Below, in pieces: positions 51,995 through 59,747 of a stretch of DNA of 64,000 nucleotides. How positions within the stretch are numbered: the stretch's first letter is position 1; each line of letters starts with the position of its first letter. The translations under genes were made by a program, and so were the position numbers. Below the pieces are notes generated by a model. The model saw only the letters and a list, made by a program, of their open reading frames with translations, searched no databases and was not told the DNA's origin. Location: positions 1 through 64,000 of the IMG/VR virus record IMGVR_UViG_3300024999_000029; one strand, written 5' to 3'. Source of the stretch: a virus.

Positions 51995-52180
51995 TTATGG
52001 CATTTTATATTTTTCTATTTCTCTTAACATTGGGATAAAATTATCATCTATTTTGGTTAAAAATTCATCCCTAAAATGCTCTATTGTCATATCTGGTGTT
52101 ATGTATCCTAATTCTAAATTATGCTTTAAAAATGCAAACAATTTATTAATGAATTCTTGTAATTTTTCTGAGTTTTCCAT
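51995..52180 (-). CDS. Small protein, paralogue of 59983
   Basis: 61 residues. LQEFINKL, HNLELGYITPDMTI and IPMLREIEKYK repeat the pattern of the protein at 59983 (LEEFIN, HNLKLGYLKPEMTI, LPLMQKIKDKY), so the two are paralogues. Function unknown. Confidence 0.65.
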   Translation of the reverse strand: MENSEKLQEFINKLFAFLKHNLELGYITPDMTIEHFRDEFLTKIDDNFIPMLREIEKYKMP

Positions 52181-52222
52181 ATATTCCTCTCCTTTCTAAT
52201 TTTATAAAATATCCTTTTCATT

Positions 52223-52861
52223 TTAATCACTAATCAACCCATGTTCCAGCTTTAAACCTTTTAATCCTGTTGAAATAATCTTATGAATTATAGATCCCTC
52301 AACCTCTCCTTTTGCTTCTAAAACTGTTTTATCCATCTGTTCATTAAAACTTTTGGCTACAAAAGGAATATTAGACCTAACTTCTTGCCTTAACATATTA
52401 ATTTCGTGTAATATATCTTCTCTATCTCTTTTTGTTAAATTCTTTTTATTGTTAAGTAGTATTTCTGTATTAGTAGTTAATTGATTTAATTTTAAATCCA
52501 ACTCTGCCATTCTTTCTTTGAATTCGTTTTCAAATCCTTGACGCTTATTAACACTAGGACAACTTTCTATCTCTTTTTCACCTAGATATTTCAAAGTAAC
52601 TGGCACTCCATCCCCCTGATTTAACGTTGTGATTGCTTCGGCAAACTGATTACTAGACATTTCTATTTCTATATATTTTTTACCGCCATGATACCAATCC
52701 CTATTTAAATGTCTATCTACGCTTCCTTCAGCTATTCTTAATCTAATTGTATTTGAATGCTTAATGGAACTACCGAATAAATTCATTCCCTCATTACAAT
52801 TCACTCTACTAATTTGAAGCATTGCGTAGCTTTCGTGCTTATCTGTAATCCTATCTTCCAT
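52223..52861 (-). CDS. Conserved phage protein of unknown role
   Basis: 212 residues from an ATG after GGAGGG. RITDKHESYAMLQISRVNC, NLFGSSIKHSNTI, DRHLNRDWYHGGKKYIEIEM and QFAEAITTLN match a family frequent in phages of many hosts. The C-terminal third is helical. Its function is unknown. Confidence 0.75.
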   Translation of the reverse strand: MEDRITDKHESYAMLQISRVNCNEGMNLFGSSIKHSNTIRLRIAEGSVDRHLNRDWYHGGKKYIEIEMSSNQFAEAITTLNQGDGVPVTLKYLGEKEIESCPSVNKRQGFENEFKERMAELDLKLNQLTTNTEILLNNKKNLTKRDREDILHEINMLRQEVRSNIPFVAKSFNEQMDKTVLEAKGEVEGSIIHKIISTGLKGLKLEHGLISD

Positions 52862-52881
52862 AATTATCACCCTCCATTTTA

Positions 52882-53157
52882 TTAAAAATTATAAAATTCT
52901 TTTACTATTTTTATGCTGTTTTTTATCTCGTCTGTTAAACTACTATTGTAAGCATCATAGTCTAATAATTCTTTTATATCTTGCAAAAAATAATCGTCTA
53001 CCCATATAGCTTTTTCAATTTCTAATTCCGCCTGTAGTATATGTGGAGATCCTTTTGTTTTTGCTAAAAATTTTATAGCAGACACTACATCTTCGCTATA
53101 TTTTTTCAACAAATAGTTTCTTGAATCTTCAAATTCTGAATACATTAACAATCTCAT
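52882..53157 (-). CDS. Hypothetical protein, paralogue of 24798
   Basis: 91 residues from an ATG after GGAGG. MRLLMYSEFEDSRNYLLKKY then an AIKFLA helix, echoing the protein at 24798. Function unknown. Confidence 0.62.
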   Translation of the reverse strand: MRLLMYSEFEDSRNYLLKKYSEDVVSAIKFLAKTKGSPHILQAELEIEKAIWVDDYFLQDIKELLDYDAYNSSLTDEIKNSIKIVKEFYNF

Positions 53158-53186
53158 GCTATCCTCCATCCCATAAATCTATAATT

Positions 53187-53354
53187 TTAACTTAAATATG
53201 TTATACAATACCAAATTCCTATAGCTCCTATTAAAGTTATCAGCAATCTCATTAAATCAATGTATTTTTCATCTACTTTTAATTTTTCTAAGATATTATC
53301 CTTAATTCCAATTAATGCTGTAAGTAAAATTACGATTACTATTGCGATTGTCAT
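53187..53354 (-). CDS. Small membrane protein
   Basis: 55 residues with two hydrophobic segments (TIAIVIVILLTALIGI and LLITLIGAIGIWYCI) joined by a short charged loop, a holin-like size and layout. AAGGAG precedes the ATG, which touches the previous stop. Function not proven. Confidence 0.58.
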   Translation of the reverse strand: MTIAIVIVILLTALIGIKDNILEKLKVDEKYIDLMRLLITLIGAIGIWYCITYLS

Positions 53355-53548
53355 TATATCTCCTTATTCAATTTTTCTATCTTTATTATATCACCGCAAC
53401 CACTACATAGCTTATAGAAAATTACCACTCCTTTCTCCGAATTATACTTAATTGTTTTGTTTGGCTCAGTTTCACAATCTGGACAAACAAACTTTTCATC
53501 TTTTAATATAGCTGATTTAGTTATTTTTGTTTTTGTATTTTTAATCAT
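53354..53548 (-). CDS. Zinc-ribbon protein
   Basis: 64 residues, basic start, then CPDCETE and CSGCGDI knuckles. It begins only about 11 bases after the predicted transcription start of the promoter at 53566. Confidence 0.65.
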   Translation of the reverse strand: MIKNTKTKITKSAILKDEKFVCPDCETEPNKTIKYNSEKGVVIFYKLCSGCGDIIKIEKLNKEI

Positions 53549-53565
53549 TGATATATCTCCTCTTT

Positions 53566-53594
53566 ATTATACTTTTATATTTTATTTCTGTCAA
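53566..53594 (-). promoter_or_regulatory. Consensus SigA promoter
   Basis: TTGACA (53589-53594), 17 bases, TATAAT (53566-53571). The spacer itself contains AAAATATAAAA. Drives the zinc-ribbon gene at 53548 with a very short leader. Confidence 0.85.
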
Positions 53595-53646
53595 GCAATA
53601 ATCTCCCCTTTATTCTATTATATGTAAGAAGATTATCGCCTATACT

Positions 53647-53958
53647 TTATTGAATAAATTCATTGAATATTTCAGTCCTAATACTTGCGGATTCTTCGTC
53701 ACTATTTTTTAGCATCTCCAATCTAATATATTCCTTCGCCAAATGATTGCCTTTTTTAGCCAAATGCAATACTTCAGAGTCAAAATCGACACTTTCTATG
53801 TCCAACCCTGCAATTTCCATTACCGTTATTAACCTCTTTTTAAACACTTCTTCCATGTTATTCAACATTCTGTTAAAACTACAAAATGCTCCTTCCATTT
53901 TTTCTATTGCTTTCGGGGTTGTAATCATTTCTCTTACTGCCTCTTCAAATAAATTCAT
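53647..53958 (-). CDS. Hypothetical protein next to lysogeny region
   Basis: 103 residues, helical (KMEGAFCSFNRMLNNMEEVF). GGAGG precedes the ATG. Transcribed away from the divergent repressor gene, so it is the first gene under control of the region 53959-54225. Function unknown. Confidence 0.6.
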   Translation of the reverse strand: MNLFEEAVREMITTPKAIEKMEGAFCSFNRMLNNMEEVFKKRLITVMEIAGLDIESVDFDSEVLHLAKKGNHLAKEYIRLEMLKNSDEESASIRTEIFNEFIQ

Positions 53959-54225
53959 ACATTGACCTCCCTTTTGTATTTTGGAATTTTTATTTTGTTA
54001 CATTTTATTACAAATATGTTGACGGTTTACACTATAATAGATATAATGTTTTAGGTTTACTAATACGACAAATAAATGTATAATTACAATAACAATCGTA
54101 TTAATGATGTGGTGTGAAAAATTTCTTACTTTGGATTTGTTTACAAATTAATATTACCACAATCATTAATATAGTCAATAGGTTTTTATTAGTTTTATGA
54201 ATAATTTTAATATAAGGAGAATATA
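53959..54225 (+). promoter_or_regulatory. Divergent control region with SigA promoter
   Basis: 267 bases without ORF between the leftward gene 53647 and the rightward repressor. For the repressor: TTGACG (54019-54024), 17 bases, TATAAT (54042-54047), leaving a leader of about 175 bases. An inverted repeat AATACGA...TCGTATT (54066-54104) and a GTTTAC-rich stretch may be operators. A leftward promoter is likely but not clear. Confidence 0.65.
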
Positions 54226-54864
54226 ATGGCAACTAACCGAATAACCACATTAAGACTTAGCAAGAAAATGGAACAAGAAGATTTGGCGAAAATACTAGAT
54301 AAATCCCAAAGTTCGATATCTATTTATGAAAAAGATATTAGAAAAACACCAGTTGAAGTGCTTGAAAAGCTTGCAGATATGTTTAGTACAACTGTAGACT
54401 ATTTATTAGGCATTACCGACATAGAACAAACGCCCGATAATTTAATAGGAATGAATGATGTAATAAAAGTACCCATTATTGGTACAATTCGTGCAGGAAG
54501 CCCCATTTTCGCACAAGAGAACGTGGAAGATTATTTGCCTTTACCAAGAGATCATTCAATCAATCATAAAGACAATTTCGCTTTGAGAGTGATAGGAGAT
54601 AGTATGATTGAGGCTGGTATACAACATGGTGACACATTATTAGTAAAGAAGCAAGAGTGGTTAGACACAGATGGAGATATAATGGTGGTAGTAGTTAATA
54701 GTGACAGTGAAGCAACTGTAAAGCGTATGCACAAAGATAAGGACGGAATAGTACTGCAGCCAGCTAATAAAAATTATCGACCTTTAGTTATAAATAAAAA
54801 AGATTTAGATAGTGTAAAAATACTAGGTAAGGTTATTAAAATACTTCTTCGGGACATAAAGTAA
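54226..54864 (+). CDS. S24-type (LexA/CI-like) phage repressor
   Basis: 212 residues. Residues 5-65 are an HTH of XRE type (ISIYEKDIRKTP). The linker carries the cleavage Ala90-Gly91 in GTIRAGSPI. The peptidase has Ser126 in VIGDSMIE and Lys166 in SEATVKRM. Such repressors keep a prophage silent and cleave themselves when RecA filaments form. It is the only plus-strand gene here and stands opposite the MrpR-like gene. Confidence 0.93.
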   Translation: MATNRITTLRLSKKMEQEDLAKILDKSQSSISIYEKDIRKTPVEVLEKLADMFSTTVDYLLGITDIEQTPDNLIGMNDVIKVPIIGTIRAGSPIFAQENVEDYLPLPRDHSINHKDNFALRVIGDSMIEAGIQHGDTLLVKKQEWLDTDGDIMVVVVNSDSEATVKRMHKDKDGIVLQPANKNYRPLVINKKDLDSVKILGKVIKILLRDIK

Positions 54865-54890
54865 AAAGATGCATATGCATCTTTTTACTT
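54859..54890. terminator. Bidirectional terminator (32-base palindrome)
   Basis: Perfect palindrome with arms AAGTAAAAAGATGCAT, giving U-rich 3' ends on both strands. It separates the convergent repressor gene and the MrpR-like gene. Confidence 0.85.
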
Positions 54891-54898
54891 CCTCTTTC

Positions 54899-55846
54899 TT
54901 ATATATATTCCTTAATATCTTTTCTTGTCTGATACTGATATTTTATATCTTTTCCAAATCTTTCATTGATTTGTTCATATTCTGCTTTTTCTAAATCTCT
55001 ACCTAGTTTAGCTTTTAATTCTTTTGCCATTTGAATCATTCCACTAATCCATATATTTCTAGGATTCAAATGAGGATTTTTATAATCTTCAGCTATTCTT
55101 TTTATCCTATGGTTTATTACTATAGGGTTAAGCTTCCCATTATTATCTCCATGTATTGTTGGTCTAACAACATAACCAGTATCATGTATAGGCATATATT
55201 CTCTCCTGCTAGACGTTCCCTTGCCGTTATTTGGATAATATATATCTATATCTAGCGCATCTTTTATTATTTTAATAGTATTGTCTTTTACTTCTAAGAT
55301 GCGTTCTGTACCATCATCTCTTGTTAACATTAATAAATTTCCATCAACATCTGTTTCTTTTAAATTTACTAATTCCTCAAAATGTACTCCACTCACTCCT
55401 TCAAACAATAATGCTATTAAAACTTTATCTTGTGGATTTTTGCAAATGTTTAATATTTTATTTAATTCTTCTTCATCTTTTATAAATCTTTTTCTTTTTG
55501 CAATTTGATTTACATATCTGTCCATATTGTTGGAATTATACTTATCAAATAAATTAATCTTTGTGTCTAAATATCCATGTTGTATGCAGAAAGCTACGTA
55601 TTTTTTCAAATAACTTCTTTGAGAATTGGCTGAATTTGTAGAGCCTAATTCCAATTGATTCATTAGCATTGCAACTTCATCATTATTAAATTCATAAATG
55701 TCTTTATTTAATTGACTCTCCATACTATAAGTTTTTTCAAATAAATACCTTACCATCTTTTGAGTGCTTTTAGCATAGTTTAATGTAGTAAATCTTTCTT
55801 TTAATTCTTTATTATACTTTAACTTTTCTTTTAAATTAATACTCAT
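54899..55846 (-). CDS. MrpR-like lytic-cycle repressor (integrase fold)
   Basis: 315 residues. An N-terminal helical domain is followed by a tyrosine-recombinase fold: LLFEGVSGVHFEELVNL, LMLTRDDGTERI, IVINHRIKRIAE and RNIWISGMIQMAKEL. The catalytic arginines and tyrosine of active integrases are not evident, as in SPbeta MrpR (YopR), which represses lytic genes. It faces the S24 repressor, so the element may have a two-repressor switch. Confidence 0.8.
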   Translation of the reverse strand: MSINLKEKLKYNKELKERFTTLNYAKSTQKMVRYLFEKTYSMESQLNKDIYEFNNDEVAMLMNQLELGSTNSANSQRSYLKKYVAFCIQHGYLDTKINLFDKYNSNNMDRYVNQIAKRKRFIKDEEELNKILNICKNPQDKVLIALLFEGVSGVHFEELVNLKETDVDGNLLMLTRDDGTERILEVKDNTIKIIKDALDIDIYYPNNGKGTSSRREYMPIHDTGYVVRPTIHGDNNGKLNPIVINHRIKRIAEDYKNPHLNPRNIWISGMIQMAKELKAKLGRDLEKAEYEQINERFGKDIKYQYQTRKDIKEYI

Positions 55847-55862
55847 TATTTTTTACCTCCTA

Positions 55863-57155
55863 TTATATTGCTTTAAAAAAATCAGATATATTTTTAATAT
55901 CTTTTGGCTTCAACTCTTTTTTAGTAATTCCTTTTCCTTTAAGTGTTTCTGCGTCTATCTTTTCAATTTCATCTATTTTATTTTTTAATTTATCTCTCCA
56001 GTTTGAATCTCCTTGAAACTTAGCGAATATAGCTATATATCCTATAAACATATTTTGTTTATTCATAATACTATTATCTTGAAACTTTTTTATATTATCC
56101 CTAAACACATCTGGCTTTAAATATATTAAATAGTCAAAACATTTATTCAACCAATCTGCTATAATGTCTGCTTCCGCTCTACCAGAATATTTGAAATTAC
56201 TTTGAATTGCCTTAGTAATGATTTTGTTTTCTACTAACGCTCTTCCTGTGTCGATTAATATTTTATCAGATACAATTTTACCCTTCATATCACTATTATC
56301 ATTAATGCTTTTAATTATCATATTTTCAAGAGAATCAGTATTCATCTCCGCCTTATCATCCTCGGACATATCATTTCGTTTAAATGACTGATATATTAGT
56401 TTTTTTGCTTTCTTTTCATTATACCTAGTAATATTTACACCAAACTTATACTTTAGGTTTGGATTAATTTCTAATGCAGTTAAAATACCTACAGACCTAT
56501 TATATCCATCTACGATATTTAATTTACCAGAAATTATTTTTAACATTTTGTTTTTATCATTATATCTCCATTCATCAGTGCCATCTACTAATAAATTAAG
56601 AGATAAGTTGTCATTTGCTATAAACGTACCATTTAATAATTCTTCACTGATTTCTTTATATGATTTCGGGTTAGGCTTAATTTCTTCAAATATTAATCCA
56701 TTTCTTTCAATTTGATGCATTTTTCTTTGTGTTTCAGGATTATATATTATAACCATACGATTATATAAATCTGCAATTTCTTGTACAGTTAACTTCACAT
56801 GATAATGATTGTCGTTCATTTCTTCTGCATCTTTAAAAATTATTGGGTATTTATCTACTTTTTCTAAATTTTCATAATAATCTACTGATTCAGCTTTTTC
56901 TGAATCTAAAAAATAATTATCTGGATTTACGCACTCTTCTTCTGTAGTCATATATACAGCATCAGTAAAATGATATAATAATTTTGCTTTTAGAGTTCCA
57001 AGAGGAATGTTGTTATTTAATATACCTATTACATTACCTTCAATAACCCTTTCGCTCAAAAGCTCTACGATTTTTCCCCTAATATCCTTATTTTTATTGT
57101 ATTTTTCAATTAGATAATACAATTCTCTTTCCAGCTCATATCTCTCTTTTTTCAT
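55863..57155 (-). CDS. DGQHR/DndB- or ParB-like protein
   Basis: 430 residues from an ATG after GGGAG. Helical N-terminus, then YNPETQRKM, SYKEISEELLNGTFI and IISGKLNIVDGYNRSVGIL near residue 220. The DGYNRS motif recalls DGQHR and ParB-like nuclease folds that bind DNA. The C-terminal 150 residues are helical. It is the first gene of the lysogeny operon, behind two strong promoters. Role in maintenance or control is inferred. Confidence 0.7.
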   Translation of the reverse strand: MKKERYELERELYYLIEKYNKNKDIRGKIVELLSERVIEGNVIGILNNNIPLGTLKAKLLYHFTDAVYMTTEEECVNPDNYFLDSEKAESVDYYENLEKVDKYPIIFKDAEEMNDNHYHVKLTVQEIADLYNRMVIIYNPETQRKMHQIERNGLIFEEIKPNPKSYKEISEELLNGTFIANDNLSLNLLVDGTDEWRYNDKNKMLKIISGKLNIVDGYNRSVGILTALEINPNLKYKFGVNITRYNEKKAKKLIYQSFKRNDMSEDDKAEMNTDSLENMIIKSINDNSDMKGKIVSDKILIDTGRALVENKIITKAIQSNFKYSGRAEADIIADWLNKCFDYLIYLKPDVFRDNIKKFQDNSIMNKQNMFIGYIAIFAKFQGDSNWRDKLKNKIDEIEKIDAETLKGKGITKKELKPKDIKNISDFFKAI

Positions 57156-57197
57156 CTTGGTCACTCCCTGCTTTTATTTTTATATTTTTACTTTACT

Positions 57198-57226
57198 AAT
57201 CTATCATATTATACACAATTTGTCAA
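57198..57226 (-). promoter_or_regulatory. SigA promoter P1 of the lysogeny operon
   Basis: TTGACA (57221-57226), 17 bases, TAGATT (57198-57203), about 35 bases before the DGQHR-like gene. Strong match to consensus. Confidence 0.82.
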
Positions 57227-57268
57227 CACTTTATACCTGTTAATTTTATTTTTTAGTTCATGTTAACT

Positions 57269-57284
57269 TATTGTATACAATAAC
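57269..57284. promoter_or_regulatory. Candidate operator, 16-base palindrome
   Basis: TTATTGTATACAATAA is a perfect palindrome lying between promoters P1 and P2, flanked by GTTAAC. It is the size and position of a dimer-binding repressor site. Confidence 0.6.
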
Positions 57285-57334
57285 ATCCTCTTATGTGCAT
57301 CATCATCGTGTTTTTATTATGTTTTCATATTAAT

Positions 57335-57364
57335 ATCTTACCATGATATTATATGTCTTGTCAA
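57335..57364 (-). promoter_or_regulatory. SigA promoter P2 of the lysogeny operon
   Basis: TTGACA (57359-57364), 18 bases, TAAGAT (57335-57340). Reads in tandem with P1 toward the DGQHR-like and MrpR-like genes. Confidence 0.78.
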
Positions 57365-57404
57365 CGTTTTTTATGTTATTATTTTATATTTAACTTTATT
57401 ATAT

Positions 57405-57426
57405 TAAAAAGAGGCTTCAAAGCCTC
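57405..57426 (-). terminator. Rho-independent terminator after SASP gene
   Basis: GAGGCTT/AAGCCTC stem with TTTTT on the minus strand. It insulates the SASP gene from promoters P1 and P2. Confidence 0.85.
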
Positions 57427-57434
57427 TCAATATA

Positions 57435-57605
57435 TTACTTATTCATATTTTCCTTTGCAAACTCTATCATTCTTTTAACCATTTGTCCACCTATCTTACC
57501 AACTTCTCTAGCCGTAATATCTCCATTATAACCATCTTTTAAGTGTACTCCAACTTCACTAGCGACTTCATACTTTAGTGAATCTAATGCCTTTTTACTA
57601 GCCAT
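57435..57605 (-). CDS. Alpha/beta-type small acid-soluble spore protein
   Basis: 56 residues from the ATG after GGAGG. It has the whole family pattern: MASKKALDSLKYEVASEVGV with a GPR protease site at E-V, NGDITAREVGKIGGQMVKRM. Such proteins coat DNA inside dormant spores and protect it from UV and chemicals. A phage copy may protect phage DNA carried in the spore. It has its own promoter and terminator. Confidence 0.92.
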   Translation of the reverse strand: MASKKALDSLKYEVASEVGVHLKDGYNGDITAREVGKIGGQMVKRMIEFAKENMNK

Positions 57606-57642
57606 ATGACACACCTCCATATTTTATTTTTTGATGTTTAGA

Positions 57643-57672
57643 TAGTATTTGCGATTTTTATAAAATAAATAC
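57643..57672 (-). promoter_or_regulatory. Possible SigG/SigF promoter of SASP gene
   Basis: GTATT (57668-57672), 18 bases, AATACTA (57643-57649), close to the SigG consensus GNATR-N17-18-CATNHTA and about 40 bases before the SASP start. One mismatch in the -10. Forespore-specific expression is what the gene's product would need. Confidence 0.45.
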
Positions 57673-57681
57673 AGGGATAAA

Positions 57682-57712
57682 ATTAGAAGATGTAATCTAA
57701 CCATCTTCTAAT
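57682..57712 (-). terminator. Terminator overlapping a stop codon
   Basis: An 11-bp perfect stem (ATTAGAAGATG arms) followed by TTTT on the minus strand, spanning the stop of the gene at 57697. Confidence 0.65.
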
Positions 57713-57891
57713 ACTTCATCTCCTTTAAAATAAGGCTCTATTATATCTGTAATTTCTAAGACTTCAAAATCTTCGTTTTCAATCATTGTTGGATATTTAT
57801 TTTTTACAATATTTATTGCCTTAATCCTGTTTTCAGCATATGATACTAATATATTAAATCTTGGCTTTTTAAAACATATTACATATTTCAA
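57697..57891 (-). CDS. Hypothetical protein
   Basis: 64 residues starting at a TTG shortly after the previous stop. KYVICFKKPRFNILVSYAENR and an acidic end (FKGDEVLEDG). The ribosome site is distant, so coupling to the upstream gene is likely. Function unknown. Confidence 0.55.
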   Translation of the reverse strand: MKYVICFKKPRFNILVSYAENRIKAINIVKNKYPTMIENEDFEVLEITDIIEPYFKGDEVLEDG

Positions 57892-57898
57892 TTATTTA

Positions 57899-58171
57899 TC
57901 ACATCCCTCCATCTAACACATTTTTCTGAATAAAGTTAATAAAGTTTTCTTTTGATTGTTTTGGATCATTTGGATTAATTGCCTCACATAATTCGTGCCA
58001 AATTATCTGTTTTTTAGATATATTTGATGCGAATTCTATCAAATTGTTTTTTGCCTCCATAGGATTTTCTGTGTTTAATATTGAAACTAAGCTCCACCAT
58101 GAAAAATACAGTCTGTGAGGGTTATCTAACGTGGCTTGTAGTGTGTTGATTTGTGCGTTTAACTGATTCAT
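57899..58171 (-). CDS. Hypothetical helical protein
   Basis: 90 residues from an ATG nine bases after TGGAGG. MNQLNAQINTLQATLDNP then LYFSWWSLVSIL. All helical. Function unknown. Confidence 0.58.
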   Translation of the reverse strand: MNQLNAQINTLQATLDNPHRLYFSWWSLVSILNTENPMEAKNNLIEFASNISKKQIIWHELCEAINPNDPKQSKENFINFIQKNVLDGGM

Positions 58172-58386
58172 AAACAAAAACCTCCAAAACTTTATTAGTA
58201 TATGTTGATTATATGTCATAATTAATCATATTAAGTCATATTCTGTTCAAGCGGTATATTTTTGATTGTGAAAATATTAAAAATTGTCGTTTGCATCAAA
58301 AAACGTGCAACATGCAACAAATGCAATATATAAAATAATGTCGAATAATGTAGTTTGTGTAATCTGCAATTGTTTTATATTTTCAT
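58172..58386. other. Noncoding AT-rich stretch with TGCAA repeats
   Basis: No convincing ORF in 215 bases. TGCAA-type words occur at 58292, 58306, 58313 and 58322, with two more at 58365 and 58394. It may be an operator or iteron array. A -10-like TATAAT lies near 58212, but no paired -35 is clear. Confidence 0.4.
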
Positions 58387-58621
58387 TTATTCGTGCAAAT
58401 CGTTATTTAAAACCACTAATCCCTCACCATGTAATTTAGCATCTGCTATTTGCTTTTCTAATACTTCAACATAACTAACACCTTTATTGATCCTTCTGTG
58501 TAGTGCATTTTCCACGTAAGGTTGCATTATTAGTAGTTCTTCATTATCTTTTATATGTTAATTGATTCAATATTGATATCTCTTGCTGCCATCTACTATT
58601 TGCAAATTCTAATTTAGTCAT
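58387..58621 (-). pseudogene. Small gene split by a one-base frameshift
   Basis: ATG at 58621 gives MTKLEFANSRWQQEISILNQ and stops at 58544. The next frame continues NEELLIMQPYVENALHRR and EVLEKQIADAKLHGEG to a stop at 58387. Dropping one A from the AAAA run near 58550 joins them into about 77 residues. No spaced ribosome site exists for the second part. A mutation, a homopolymer error or programmed slippage are all possible. Confidence 0.6.
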
Positions 58622-58674
58622 TTATTTTGCACCTCGCTTTTATATTATATTTTAGTTTTAATAAATTCGTTATT

Positions 58675-58899
58675 TCAACACAATTCTTTAAAACATTCTT
58701 TAAAAGTATCATTAGAAATTTCTATCCATCCTAATTTATCAGATTCAAGTCTTACTTCTCCGCCAAGGAATCTATAATTTTTATCTTCGGGAGTATGCCA
58801 TATGGTATTTTCTTTTATATTACTTCGTTTTTCAGTTTCAAAACCATCTTCATCATAAATTGGTACTACATATGCCTTTATGCACTTATATTCACTCAT
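58675..58899 (-). CDS. Small phage protein
   Basis: 74 residues, MSEYKCIKAYVVPIYDEDGF then a RFLGGEVRLE strand and a LGWIEIS turn. AAAGGA precedes the ATG. The layout is common in phages. Function unknown. Confidence 0.62.
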   Translation of the reverse strand: MSEYKCIKAYVVPIYDEDGFETEKRSNIKENTIWHTPEDKNYRFLGGEVRLESDKLGWIEISNDTFKECFKELC

Positions 58900-58915
58900 G
58901 TTTCATATTTCCTTT

Positions 58916-59185
58916 CTATTCCCATTTTAACTTTTGCCCACACTCACAAATGTTTAATCCTTGCCAATGTTTATAATATCCATCTCCTATACTTTCACTT
59001 AATTCTGCTCTACACGATGAACATAGAGCGGGACTCCATGGCTTTATTATTGGATTAGTTGGCATTTGTTTATTCAATGCCTCAATGGCTAAATCAATAT
59101 GCTCTGAAGTTCCATAATAACCACCATGTTCGTCAATAGCTTCCTTTTCACTTTTTAGTTTTTCTATAGCTTCCATAATATCCAT
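58916..59185 (-). CDS. Phage zinc-ribbon protein
   Basis: 89 residues. An N-terminal helix is followed by PIIKPWSPALCSSCRAELSE, GYYKHW and ICECGQKLKW, a zinc ribbon that I recognise from many phages. AAAGGA precedes the ATG. Function unknown. Confidence 0.75.
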   Translation of the reverse strand: MDIMEAIEKLKSEKEAIDEHGGYYGTSEHIDLAIEALNKQMPTNPIIKPWSPALCSSCRAELSESIGDGYYKHWQGLNICECGQKLKWE

Positions 59186-59209
59186 ATTGGTTTCCTTTCA
59201 ACATAAAAT

Positions 59210-59365
59210 CTATTTTTTGTTTAATTTATCTCTGTAATTTATAAAATCTTTTGAATTAACCAACTTGCTATATTCTTCATTATTCATTTCAAGCCAATTC
59301 TGCAAAGTCATTCCTGTGAATCTAATATGCCATGTCAATATTTTAAATTTTATATCATCATTCAT
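59210..59365 (-). CDS. Small hypothetical protein
   Basis: 51 residues from the ATG after AAGGAG, MNDDIKFKILTWHIRFTGMT and on. A longer frame upstream runs through the dispersed repeat and is not likely coding. Function unknown. Confidence 0.6.
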   Translation of the reverse strand: MNDDIKFKILTWHIRFTGMTLQNWLEMNNEEYSKLVNSKDFINYRDKLNKK

Positions 59366-59383
59366 AAAATCACTCCTTCTGAA

Positions 59384-59411
59384 CCTTGTATCTCTTGGTG
59401 CTGTAGGGCTT
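59384..59411 (-). repeat. Dispersed 26-base repeat, copy 6 (inverted, divergent)
   Basis: Minus-strand core AAGCCCTACAGCACCAAGAG, intergenic once the downstream start is corrected. The second half diverges from the other copies. Confidence 0.5.
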
Positions 59412-59433
59412 AAATCACGACAAAATACTGGTT

Positions 59434-59715
59434 TCATCGTGTTTTGTCATACATGAAATAACCTCTAACTGCCTTTTTAAGTTTACTTTTAATATTAATA
59501 TCTTCATTTCTTTCCTCTAAATATAAAACTCGGAAATTACTTAATTTTGTTAAGTCCAATATTTCATATATTTCTTTTTCAAAATCTTCTAATATTATAT
59601 CTAATTTATTTTTGAAATCTTCAAACGTATTAAATCCAAATATAAAATCATTAAAACCGCCCGACTTATCATAAAAGTTAAATCCAAATAATAAATATCT
59701 AAATTCAGTATTCAT
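59434..59715 (-). CDS. Hypothetical protein
   Basis: 93 residues. YLLFGFNFYDKSGGFNDFIF repeats then helices. GGAGG precedes the ATG. Function unknown. Confidence 0.6.
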   Translation of the reverse strand: MNTEFRYLLFGFNFYDKSGGFNDFIFGFNTFEDFKNKLDIILEDFEKEIYEILDLTKLSNFRVLYLEERNEDINIKSKLKKAVRGYFMYDKTR

Positions 59716-59747
59716 ATAACTGCCTCCCTCTTGTTAAAATGTTGGTT

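Noticed and set aside
54899-55846. Active site-specific integrase
   Set aside because: The fold fits, but the arginine and tyrosine catalytic positions are not evident, and the sequence pattern fits MrpR-type repressors better. No attachment site was seen.
18826-59411. Dispersed 26-base repeats considered as a CRISPR array
   Set aside because: Copies are kilobases apart, in both orientations, with no regular spacers and no cas genes. The Cas4-like nuclease belongs to the replication operon.
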